Of a DNA stretch of 64,000 bases, positions 36,871 through 45,089 are shown piece after piece. The stretch's first letter is position 1, and each line of letters begins with the position of its first letter. A program made the translations under genes and the position numbers. The notes beneath the pieces are model-generated. The model did no database searches. It worked only from the letters and a program-made list of their open reading frames with translations, and was not told where the DNA came from. The DNA comes from Prodigiosinella aquatilis (GTDB lineage: Bacteria > Pseudomonadota > Gammaproteobacteria > Enterobacterales > Enterobacteriaceae), in NCBI GenBank assembly GCA_030388725.1, contig CP128857.1, positions 1,736,001 through 1,800,000 on the forward strand, in the 5' to 3' direction.

Positions 36871-37806
36871 ATGCGCGTTTTACTGGCTCCGATGGAAGGT
36901 GTGCTAGATTCCCTGGTACGGGAATTGCTTACCGAAGTGAATGACTATGATCTGTGCATCACCGAATTTTTGCGGGTGGTGGACCAACGCTTGCCAGTAA
37001 AGTCGTTCTATCGTATTTGCCCGGAACTACAACACGCCAGCCAGACGCCTTCTGGGATACCCGTCCGGGTACAACTGCTAGGACAATATCCGCAGTGGTT
37101 GGCAGAGAACGCTGCCCGGGCAGTAGAGTTAGGATCCTGGGGTGTTGATCTCAACTGCGGCTGTCCGTCAAAATTGGTGAACGGTAGTGGCGGTGGAGCA
37201 ACGTTGCTAAAGGATCCCGAGCTGATTTATCAAGCCGCCAAAGCCATGCGTGACGCGGTACCTGAACATTTGCCGGTCACAGTGAAAGTCCGGTTAGGGT
37301 GGGATAGCGGTGACGCACGGTTTGAGATTGCTGACGCGGTACAGCAAGCGGGAGCCAGTGAGCTGGCGGTTCATGGTCGCACCAAAGAAGATGGCTACCG
37401 TTCTGATCGCATCAATTGGCAGGCAATCGGTGAAATTCGCCAGCGCCTGCGCATTCCGGTGATCGCTAATGGTGACATTCGGGATTGGGAAAGTGCACAG
37501 GCGTGTATGGCGGTAACCGGTTGTGATGCGGTGATGATTGGTCGTGGCGCATTGAATGTGCCCAATCTTGGTCGGGTGATTAAATATAATGAACCTCGGA
37601 TGCCATGGTCACAGGTGTTGGCGCTACTACAAAAATACGTTCGGCTGGAGAAACAAGGGGATACCGGCATGTATCACGTCGCCCGCATCAAACAGTGGCT
37701 GGGATATTTACGTCAAGAATATGTAGAAGCGACTGGGTTGTTTAGTGAAATTCGGTCATTGAACCGCTCTGAGGCCATTGCGCAGGCTATTAATGTTGCT
37801 TGTTGA
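36871..37806 (+). CDS. dusC: tRNA-dihydrouridine(16) synthase
   Basis: A 311-residue flavoprotein that reduces uridine 16 in the D loop of tRNAs with NADPH. It is a TIM barrel starting VLLAPMEGVLDSLVR, with the catalytic Cys in NCGCPSKLVNGSGGGATLL, the FMN-binding HGRTKEDGYR and GDI, and the helical tRNA-binding tail. Close in length to E. coli DusC (315). Confidence 0.93.
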   Translation: MRVLLAPMEGVLDSLVRELLTEVNDYDLCITEFLRVVDQRLPVKSFYRICPELQHASQTPSGIPVRVQLLGQYPQWLAENAARAVELGSWGVDLNCGCPSKLVNGSGGGATLLKDPELIYQAAKAMRDAVPEHLPVTVKVRLGWDSGDARFEIADAVQQAGASELAVHGRTKEDGYRSDRINWQAIGEIRQRLRIPVIANGDIRDWESAQACMAVTGCDAVMIGRGALNVPNLGRVIKYNEPRMPWSQVLALLQKYVRLEKQGDTGMYHVARIKQWLGYLRQEYVEATGLFSEIRSLNRSEAIAQAINVAC

Positions 37807-38506
37807 AGTGGTGGAGTTTTGCCTATTTTCAACATTTTCCGGATGAGGTAAGTAACATGGTAGAAACCCAGATCGCCGTTGAAATGAAAATTTACACAGC
37901 TATTTGCACTGAGTTTACAAATTAATGTCGGAGAGATTGTATTATCACTCTTTCATATCTATACATAGTTAGCGAGTGGGCGTTTTCGTTGATATGCCTT
38001 TCTGAGGAGTAGACAAGAGCACTGAGCTTTACTGTTCATTTATCCATAGCGTATGGACAAAACACGGGTAGAACGAGACAACCTTTACCTGAGTAAGCGC
38101 ATCAGGATTTTTTGTTTGTTGCTCTCCCGCCACTCGAAATTTATTGGGTACATTCGTTTGCACATTAGTGGAGGGGGAATGAATTTTTTATTAAATAAAA
38201 TTATTGAGTAAACACTACCTCTTACTTAAGGTATAAGATTACTACTTGATTTTATAGCGCTATCAGTAAGTTGTCTGATAGTAACCAACAAGTAAATACA
38301 TTAAGGTGTGTACCAATATACTGTTATGATAGAGTTTTTATTTTATCAGGTTAAATAAGAATTATTATCTGTGATAATATATTCCCGGTGTGGCTGGAAA
38401 AATATATTATTATTCCTGTTTTAGTTGGCACATTAAAAATGACCGTTCGATCCTTTTCCCTGGTGGTTTGTAGTATCAGATCGATAGTTCATAGTGGAGA
38501 GTGAAA
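37807..38506. other. Gap between dusC and cyaB
   Basis: 700 bp with no supported gene. A 22-codon frame (37857-37925, MVETQIAVEMKIYT) has a good GGATGAGG ribosome site but no family. Its second half contains an ERIC-like repeat fragment. Confidence 0.45.
38080..38152. repeat. Degenerate ERIC-like half repeat
   Basis: CTGAGTAAGCGCATCAGGAT followed by TTGCTCTCCCGC and CACTCGAAATTTATTGGGTA matches the right half of the ERIC-type repeat, in the same order. Low conservation. Confidence 0.4.
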
Positions 38507-39046
38507 GTGACTGAGTATTACAGAGGGAAATATGAAGTTGACGTGAAGTTTCGCATTCAGGAAATTGGGGCTTTTCGTGAGAGTTTATTTAGCCAACACC
38601 CTGAATCTTATGTTTTTGAAAATAAAGAGTATGATATTTATTATGATTCTGAAGAAAATAAACTTCAGCAGCAAAATATCAGTATGGTCCTGCGTCGTAT
38701 GGCACCATCGGGAATTAAGCTATGGATTGTCAAGGGGCCACGTACCGGGTTGAGCGAAGCAGTTAATGTCGAGTCTTTTGAAATAACTGACAGTATCCTG
38801 AGAACGTTAGGTTACAAACCGATTTTTGAGCTCAATAAAACCCGTAGTATTTATTTCCTGGATACATTCAATATTACAATAGATTATATAGAACCACTGG
38901 GTCACTATGTGAAAATATCGTGTATGGCCGAAGATGATTCTGAATTGGATGTTCTTGGAGAAAAATGCCAAGACTGCGCATTACGGTTGGGTTTATTGCT
39001 GGATAATATGGAGCATCGGTCTTATCGACAATTGCTTGGTTATTGA
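38507..39046 (+). CDS. cyaB: Class IV adenylate cyclase (CyaB, CYTH fold)
   Basis: A 179-residue CYTH-domain protein. The N-terminal metal-binding signature reads YEVDVKFRI (ExDxK), followed by SMVLRRMAPSGIKLWIVKGPR, the substrate-binding Arg/Lys strands, and a barrel closing IDYIEPLGHYVKI. It aligns through its length, down to MTEYYRGKYEV versus MSEHFVGKYEV and the ending SYRQLLGY, with the class IV adenylate cyclase of Yersinia pestis, which is also 179 residues. GTG 38507 is chosen for this reason and for GGAG 7 bp upstream. It may make cAMP in addition to the class I CyaA; the physiological role of class IV enzymes is unclear. Confidence 0.85.
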   Translation: MTEYYRGKYEVDVKFRIQEIGAFRESLFSQHPESYVFENKEYDIYYDSEENKLQQQNISMVLRRMAPSGIKLWIVKGPRTGLSEAVNVESFEITDSILRTLGYKPIFELNKTRSIYFLDTFNITIDYIEPLGHYVKISCMAEDDSELDVLGEKCQDCALRLGLLLDNMEHRSYRQLLGY

Positions 39047-39057
39047 TTTTGCGATAT

Positions 39058-39097
39058 AAAACAAGGCTGTTCTGTATAGAACAGACGGTCTTGTTTT
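39058..39097. terminator. Bidirectional terminator cyaB/queH
   Basis: An outer stem AAAACAAG/CTTGTTTT encloses an inner stem TGTTCT/AGAACA. The outer arms supply A and T runs on both sides, so it can stop cyaB and the convergent queH. Confidence 0.75.
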
Positions 39098-39135
39098 AGC
39101 ATCAAACGACGTTTGTTCTTTTGGTATTATTTTTA

Positions 39136-39816
39136 TCAGGATGATGTTGAATCATCACCATAATACCGTTCCCCAATGCGAATAATATCCCGGCCCTGAG
39201 ATTTTCGATGCTTATTTGTGTCGCGTAATGAATAAATACAACCACAATATTCTTGCTGATAAAATTGCTCTCGTTTACTAATTTCAATCATCCGGGTTGA
39301 ACCACCTTGTTTACGCCAGTTATAATCCCAATACATCATCCCTGGGTATTTTCGGGTGGCGTTCATCCCGCAGGTGTTGATCTGTTGCATGTTTTTCCAG
39401 CGCGAAATTCCCAATGAGCTGGCGATAGCGCTAAAACCATGTTCATGTGCGTAAAGCGCGGTACGCTCAAGACGCATATCAAAACACATGGTACAGCGGA
39501 TTCCCCGTTCCGGTTCCCACTCCATACCTGTCGCCCGCTCAAACCAGTTATCGGTATCGTAGTCCGCATCGACAAAAGGCACGCTATACTTTTTGGCAAA
39601 ACGGATATTTTCTTCTTTGCGAATCAGATACTCTCGTTGTGGATGAATATTGGGGTTATAGAAAAAAATGGTGTAATCAATGCCTGAAGCCGCCAGCGCT
39701 TCCATCACTTCTCCTGAACAAGGCGCACAGCAGGAATGAAGCAGTAATTTGTCAGCTGTGCCTGGTAGTGTTAATAACGGTCGTTGAACGTTTGACGCGT
39801 TTTTTTCATTGGGCAT
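39136..39816 (-). CDS. queH: Epoxyqueuosine reductase QueH
   Basis: A 226-residue enzyme for the last step of queuosine synthesis, reducing epoxyqueuosine in tRNA. It replaces the cobalamin-dependent QueG in many bacteria. Motifs: LLLHSCCAPCSGEVMEAL with CC and CxxC, YNPNIHPQREY, the second CxxC in IRCTMCFDMRLERTA, and YCGCIYSLRD near the C-terminus. These Cys bind iron-sulfur and adjacent metal. ATG 39816 is preferred because GGA lies 8 bp upstream. Confidence 0.9.
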   Translation of the reverse strand: MPNEKNASNVQRPLLTLPGTADKLLLHSCCAPCSGEVMEALAASGIDYTIFFYNPNIHPQREYLIRKEENIRFAKKYSVPFVDADYDTDNWFERATGMEWEPERGIRCTMCFDMRLERTALYAHEHGFSAIASSLGISRWKNMQQINTCGMNATRKYPGMMYWDYNWRKQGGSTRMIEISKREQFYQQEYCGCIYSLRDTNKHRKSQGRDIIRIGERYYGDDSTSS

Positions 39817-40140
39817 AAACATTATCCATTGTTAAGCAAAAACTCGCTTTGTTGCGACAAATTATTAACCAGAGTTGATGTGTTTACAATGCGGTGCACC
39901 CAATAGCGTTAACGATGCAGGAATGCAGCTTACGGTGCTACAACAGGAAAGCGGATCCGGGATGGTGAGAGTAACCGGGGACAGACCGATTTTTATGGTT
40001 GGGTAATCAGTTTTTCAGCGTCAGTCAAACTTTGTCACAAAGCTTTATGGTTACTTCGAGTGCACCGAGGGAAGGGGTCAATTATAATGCCGCGTTCTCT
40101 CCTTTTTAATTTAACAGTTTACTGTTTAAGTTGTTGAATA
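39817..40140. other. Divergent region queH/pbpG
   Basis: About 320 bp between queH and pbpG with no gene I can support. It must carry both promoters. Confidence 0.4.
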
Positions 40141-41103
40141 ATGAATAAAAAATTTAAATATCCCTGCGTGGGACTATTGCTTCTTTCTTCGCCATTTTTG
40201 CTGCTTCCGGCTGCGATGGCGAAGCAACATATTGTGCAGCATACTGCTACCCGTCAGGAGATTGCCTCCGGCAGTGCTATGGTGGTGGATTTGAGTAACA
40301 ACAAGGTGCTGTATTCCAGTAATCCTGATGTCGTGGTACCCATTGCGTCCCTCACCAAACTGATGACGGCATTGGTAGTGCTGGATGCCAATCAGCCATT
40401 GGATGAGCTTCTTTCCGTGAATATAAGCCAGACGAAAGAGATGAAAGGCGTGTATTCCCGTGTGCGTCTTGGTAGTGAAATCAGCCGTCATGATATGTTG
40501 CTGTTGGCGCTGATGTCTTCTGAAAACCGTGCGGCGGCCAGTTTGGCATATCACTATCGTGGCGGTTATCAGGCTTTTATTGCGGCAATGAATGCCAAAG
40601 CCAAAGCATTGGGAATGACTCATACGCATTATGTAGAACCGACGGGGCTGTCGATCAATAACGTTTCCACTGCCCGGGATTTGACCAAGCTGCTAATTGC
40701 CTCCCGGCAGTACCCGCTCCTGAGTCAACTGAGTACCACTCACGAAAAAATGGAGACGTTTTCTCATCCGACCTATACCTTGCCGTTTCGTAATACCAAC
40801 CATCTGGTTTATCGGTCCGACTGGAATATCCAGCTGACGAAAACCGGGTTTACCAATCAAGCAGGTCATTGTTTGGCAATGCGTACGGTAATCAACCATC
40901 GTCCGGTATCATTGGTGGTACTGGATGCGTATGGAAAATATACGCATTTTGCGGATGCCAATCGTCTGCGTAACTGGCTGGAAACCGGGAAGATCAGCGC
41001 TGTGCCGGCAGCCGCGCTGAGTTATAAAAGGGAGAGAGCCCTAACATTGCGTGAGCCTCATAATGCAGAAACAACCGACATGGCGTTAACAGCGACAGAG
41101 TAA
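40141..41103 (+). CDS. pbpG: D-alanyl-D-alanine endopeptidase (PBP7)
   Basis: A 320-residue periplasmic penicillin-binding protein that cuts D-Ala-meso-DAP cross-links in murein. It has a signal peptide ending PAAMA, the active-site SxxK (SLTK, Ser70 and Lys73), SxN (SSEN near 125-128) and KTG (LTKTGFTNQAG). The S11 fold and length match E. coli PbpG. Confidence 0.92.
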   Translation: MNKKFKYPCVGLLLLSSPFLLLPAAMAKQHIVQHTATRQEIASGSAMVVDLSNNKVLYSSNPDVVVPIASLTKLMTALVVLDANQPLDELLSVNISQTKEMKGVYSRVRLGSEISRHDMLLLALMSSENRAAASLAYHYRGGYQAFIAAMNAKAKALGMTHTHYVEPTGLSINNVSTARDLTKLLIASRQYPLLSQLSTTHEKMETFSHPTYTLPFRNTNHLVYRSDWNIQLTKTGFTNQAGHCLAMRTVINHRPVSLVVLDAYGKYTHFADANRLRNWLETGKISAVPAAALSYKRERALTLREPHNAETTDMALTATE

Positions 41104-41307
41104 AATGCAGGCATTAGAGAAATACCACGCTTGTGTAAGCTGGGATTATTCGCGGGAGGTCTGACAGAAATGTGGCTCCCGCAGTATCACCGATTACCTT
41201 TCCACACCGAGCTGTAGCAACGGCTTCTGCATCCCTTTATGCCACGAGGTATGTCGCCATCGTGTGAGCTTGCTTTTAAGAGGCAATTTGGCCACCCGCC
41301 CACCGCG

Positions 41308-41994
41308 TTATATCGAAACCCTGAGATCTAGCGTGATATCTCCAAAACGGGTGATTTCTTCCTCATGAGTCGCTTCCCGCCAGGGCTCTGACAATGCCTG
41401 TTCCATCCAGATACGCATGGCTGGATGTCTCAGCATATGGCGGTAGTAATTTTCCACCTCCGGTTCCAGTGGCAGACTGTAGGTCTGGATGCGGAATACC
41501 ACCGGCGCGAAAAACGCATCGACCGCACTGAATTGTTTGCCCGCCAGGAATGGACCGCCAAAGCGGGAGAGCCCTTCTTTCCACAGCGTATTCAGGCGTG
41601 TCAGGTCATTTTTCAGTTCAGGCGTGATGTCATGTAGCTTGATCCGCACGCCGCAACTCATAGAGCACTGGTTGCGTATGGCATTAAACCCGGAATGCAT
41701 TTCTGCTGCTGCACAACGTGCCCAGGTACGGGCCGCGGAGTCAGTCGGCCAGACGCCAGGATGATGTTCGGCCAGATATTCGATAATCGCCAGTGAGTCC
41801 CACACCGTGGTATCACCATCAATTAAGCAAGGCACTTTACCGGTGGGTGAAAAGGTTTTGAAGGCAGGTTGTGTAAGTCCGGGAGAAAAAGGAGCCAATT
41901 TTTCTTCAAAAGGAACTTCCAACGCTTTGAGCATGATCCAGGGTCGTAGTGACCATGATGAATAGTTCTTGTTTGCAATATACAACTGGTACAT
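41308..41994 (-). CDS. Glutathione S-transferase family protein
   Basis: A 228-residue protein. The N-terminal thioredoxin-like domain begins YIANKNYSSWSLRPWIML, with Ser in the position of zeta/theta-type GSTs, followed by cis-Pro in KVPCLIDGD and DSLAIIEYLAE, the glutathione-binding residues. The C-terminal helical domain includes FLAGKQFSAVDAFFAPVV. Soluble; its substrate is unknown. Terminator or partner genes were not seen. Confidence 0.88.
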   Translation of the reverse strand: MYQLYIANKNYSSWSLRPWIMLKALEVPFEEKLAPFSPGLTQPAFKTFSPTGKVPCLIDGDTTVWDSLAIIEYLAEHHPGVWPTDSAARTWARCAAAEMHSGFNAIRNQCSMSCGVRIKLHDITPELKNDLTRLNTLWKEGLSRFGGPFLAGKQFSAVDAFFAPVVFRIQTYSLPLEPEVENYYRHMLRHPAMRIWMEQALSEPWREATHEEEITRFGDITLDLRVSI

Positions 41995-42106
41995 CTCTTA
42001 TTCTCCTTTTGTTATCCATACCTTATCTTTAGCACGAAAAACGTTAGCTGACATCCCGACCGTGGGGATAACCACGACGTCAGCGTCCATCCGTTTATAA
42101 CAGTGT

Positions 42107-42883
42107 TCACGCCAGGATGACATGTCCGCAGGCAACCTGTAGCAATTCCCAGTCGCTGCTATCGGTGGCGGCTTCATCGCTAATAATCATGTCGATGTCG
42201 CTTATAGAGGCGTAAATAATACGACTGGTAACGCCAATCTTGCTGTGATCGGCCAGAATAATCCGCGTTTTGGCATGATGCGCCATCGCCCCTGCGACCT
42301 CAGCCTCATGGTGGGCAAAACTGCTGGCACCGGACTGACTGGCAATGCCGACCGGTGACAGTAACGCGACATCGGCGCGATAGCGCTGAATTTCACTGAC
42401 GGTCAGTGCACCACTGGTCGCCTGCATTGACGGGCCCATATGCCCGCCGAGCAAAATAACGTCATGGCGCAACAGTTTGTCTGAGTCGACCGCACTTAAG
42501 GTAAGCGCAATGTTCAGACTGTTGGTGATAATTGTCATGCCGGGCATCGACAGTAGTTCATCAGCCAGCAGCGATGTCGTACTGCCTGCATCAATGAAGA
42601 GGGTTTGTCCAGCCTGCAATTGCTGTACCGCAGCGCGGGCAATGGCGTGTTTTTCTTTGGCGCGCACAGCATTACGTATGGCAAGCGGGGGTTCTGGTGA
42701 GCTACCTGTAGCCACGATACCACCATGAACCCGCCGCAGTCCGCCCTGGGCTTCCAGTTTAAGAATATCCCGTCGTACCGTTTCTCTGGAAACGCCAAGA
42801 TGCTGAATAATTTGCTCCGTACTGACCCGGTTTAACGTGGACAGCAGGGCGCGGATACGGTGTAGACGGGTTTCTTCTAGCAT
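42107..42883 (-). CDS. DeoR-family transcriptional regulator
   Basis: A 258-residue repressor. The N-terminal helix-turn-helix reads RVSTEQIIQHLGVSRETVRRDILKL; a sugar-phosphate-binding domain follows with FIDAGSTTSLLADEL, ITNSLNIA, and LLGGHM. ATG 42883 is chosen over the longer frame because MLEETRLHRIRAL is the typical start. It is divergent from the aminotransferase gene 484 bp away, which is its likely target; the ligand may be a phosphorylated sugar or related compound. Confidence 0.85.
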   Translation of the reverse strand: MLEETRLHRIRALLSTLNRVSTEQIIQHLGVSRETVRRDILKLEAQGGLRRVHGGIVATGSSPEPPLAIRNAVRAKEKHAIARAAVQQLQAGQTLFIDAGSTTSLLADELLSMPGMTIITNSLNIALTLSAVDSDKLLRHDVILLGGHMGPSMQATSGALTVSEIQRYRADVALLSPVGIASQSGASSFAHHEAEVAGAMAHHAKTRIILADHSKIGVTSRIIYASISDIDMIISDEAATDSSDWELLQVACGHVILA

Positions 42884-43367
42884 GAGTCTCGCTCTTGGAA
42901 TGAAATATTCGAAGCTTGTATGATCGTGTGTAACAGATAACAAACCTCGTTAGGGACAGGTTTATTGGTGTTCTGTTTCTCGATGACCCTGGGTGTCCCA
43001 GTGTCATTATACTGGCAAGTTCAACGATGATGGGTGGATAAATTATTGCACAAATGTGTAGTTTTGTGCATGTCGCTTGGTGAGGACACTGATATTTTGG
43101 GCTTCGAGGTAAGTATTTTATTTATTTTTAAGTTAAAAAACAATCAATTGAGATTTTTTATTGTGCTATGAGTATTTTGGTTTCAGCGTGTAAATAAGTT
43201 TTTTTGTGGGTTTTTTTTGCAGATTATTAGTGCTTATTTTTGTATTTGTGTATTTTATTGTTTTTGTTGTATGGTGATAGGCAGTATTGTCACCCGGGCA
43301 TATAACCGATAACCCGCTGGCAGAACCCATCTTGGGTTTTTTATTCATCTTCTAGACAGGAGTCATC
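42884..43367. other. Divergent control region DeoR/aminotransferase
   Basis: 484 bp, strongly T-rich at 43110-43270. It should hold both promoters and DeoR operators. I could not identify an operator by eye. Confidence 0.45.
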
Positions 43368-44708
43368 ATGGCAACACGTTCAACCATTATGGATACCAAC
43401 AGCTTTCGAGCCGAACATGCCGATGCGTTGAGTCAAGATGTTCGTAAACTTACTGATAAACGTAGTCGGGTGTTGGGAGACTCCTATCGCCTGTTTTATC
43501 GTAACCCCGTGCATCTGGTGCGAGGAGAAGGGCAGTATTTGTGGGATGCTGCTGGCGATAAATATCTGGATGTGTATAACAACGTGGCCAGTATCGGACA
43601 CTGCCATCCTGCCGTTATCGCCGCAGTGCACCAACAGATGAGCCAGCTCAATACGCATACCCGTTATCTGCATGAACGTATCCTGGATTACACCGAGGAT
43701 TTATTGACGACAGTACCAGCGGAAATCACCAAAGCGATGTACATGTGTACCGGGTCGGAAGCCAACGACTTGGCTATTCGTGTTGCCCGCGCCTATAGCG
43801 GTGGTACGGGAATCATTGTCAGTCAGGAAGCCTACCACGGGACCAGTGAGCTTACATCAGGTGCTTCACCGGCGTTGGGCAGCGGTCAGCCGTTGGCGGC
43901 AACAACCCGGCTGGTTCCGGCCCCGGATCGTTATCGGGTCGATGCTCCTGACCTTGGCATCTGGTTTGCTAACGAAATTCAAAAGCAGATTGATGACATG
44001 GCGGCACACGGTATTAAATTTGCCGGCTTTCTGGCCGATTCCATTTTTTCATCAGATGGCGTACTGCCAGCACCAATTGGCTATTTGCAGCCGGCTGTCG
44101 ATGTGGTGCACGCTAATGGCGGTATTTTCATCGCTGACGAAGTGCAACCCGGTTTCGCCCGAACCGGGGACGCTTTCTGGGGTTTTGCCCGCCACGGTAT
44201 CGTGCCGGACATCATCACCATGGGAAAACCGATGGGTAACGGTATTCCCGTTTCAGCACTGTTGGCCAGACCGGACGTACTGGCGGCGTTCAGTGATGAG
44301 ATTCCTTATTTCAATACGTTCGGGGGGAATCCGGTGTCGATTGCGGCCGCACAGGCGGTGTTACAGGTTATACGAGAAGAGAAATTGCAGGCGCACAGCA
44401 AAAACGTCGGGGAAAAACTACGTCGCGAACTGGCTCTATTGGCACAACGGCACTCCAGTGTCGGGGATGTGCGTGGCGCCGGGTTGTTCATCGGTTTTGA
44501 GCTGGTCAGCGACCGTGATGCAAAAACACCGAACAAAGCGTTGGCGCTGGATGTGATTGAACGTTTGCGAACCGATCATGTGCTGACATCAGTTGCCGGA
44601 CCGTATGGTAACGTATTGAAGCTGCGCCCACCGTTGGCGTTTCAGGAACAAGATATCGACTGGCTGGTCGGTTCGCTGGATAAAGCGTTGACTGTTGCTG
44701 CATTATAG
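43368..44708 (+). CDS. Class III PLP-dependent aminotransferase
   Basis: A 446-residue enzyme. The glycine-rich cofactor region is CTGSEANDLAIRVAR, then DEVQPGFARTGDAFWGFARHG, and the PLP Lys lies in ITMGKPMGNGIPVSAL. The N-terminal region matches the aspartate aminotransferase family that includes ethanolamine-phosphate phospho-lyases and 5-phosphohydroxylysine lyases, which use PLP to eliminate phosphate rather than to transaminate. The substrate cannot be assigned from sequence alone. CAGGAGTC precedes ATG 43368. Regulated probably by the divergent DeoR protein. Confidence 0.85.
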   Translation: MATRSTIMDTNSFRAEHADALSQDVRKLTDKRSRVLGDSYRLFYRNPVHLVRGEGQYLWDAAGDKYLDVYNNVASIGHCHPAVIAAVHQQMSQLNTHTRYLHERILDYTEDLLTTVPAEITKAMYMCTGSEANDLAIRVARAYSGGTGIIVSQEAYHGTSELTSGASPALGSGQPLAATTRLVPAPDRYRVDAPDLGIWFANEIQKQIDDMAAHGIKFAGFLADSIFSSDGVLPAPIGYLQPAVDVVHANGGIFIADEVQPGFARTGDAFWGFARHGIVPDIITMGKPMGNGIPVSALLARPDVLAAFSDEIPYFNTFGGNPVSIAAAQAVLQVIREEKLQAHSKNVGEKLRRELALLAQRHSSVGDVRGAGLFIGFELVSDRDAKTPNKALALDVIERLRTDHVLTSVAGPYGNVLKLRPPLAFQEQDIDWLVGSLDKALTVAAL

Positions 44709-45089
44709 TGTGCTCTGCCGATTATCCACTCTCCTGTGCCCGGCCGGCCAAGGCCGGGTGCTTGCCTCCACCATCAACGTCATACTGCTATCGCCCTTCT
44801 AATAATGTCCTGATCGTAATGTGGCGTGATGTCACTTCATCTGGTGATCATGGTCATTTGTGCAGCAACTCGCATAATTCTTTCACTTTTAAGTCAATTT
44901 CTTGTCTGAAAATCATTATCATGATGTGCGATGTATTCTGTGGTACATCACAACAATGGCATGTGGAGGGTGAACACTCTTCTTGCCACTTCAGGGTTAT
45001 GGCACATTAACTGACCTGTCCCACCAACTTTTATGCCGTGTTTTGGTGATATCGCCAGAAACAAGGGATTGATTGAGTACGAAAAAATA
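44709..45089. other. Gap before bglX
   Basis: 380 bp. A GC-rich hairpin (CCCGGC at 44739-44744 with GCCGGG at 44753-44758) may end the aminotransferase transcript; it lacks a U run. Nothing else is recognised. The bglX promoter must lie in the second half. Confidence 0.45.

Noticed and set aside
39910..40020. A 28-codon frame upstream of pbpG (MQLTVLQQESGSG)
   Set aside because: No ribosome site and no relatives that I recognise.
44708..45010. A 100-residue frame after the aminotransferase
   Set aside because: Starts inside the aminotransferase stop region, contains a hairpin, Cys-rich and without family; not a likely gene.
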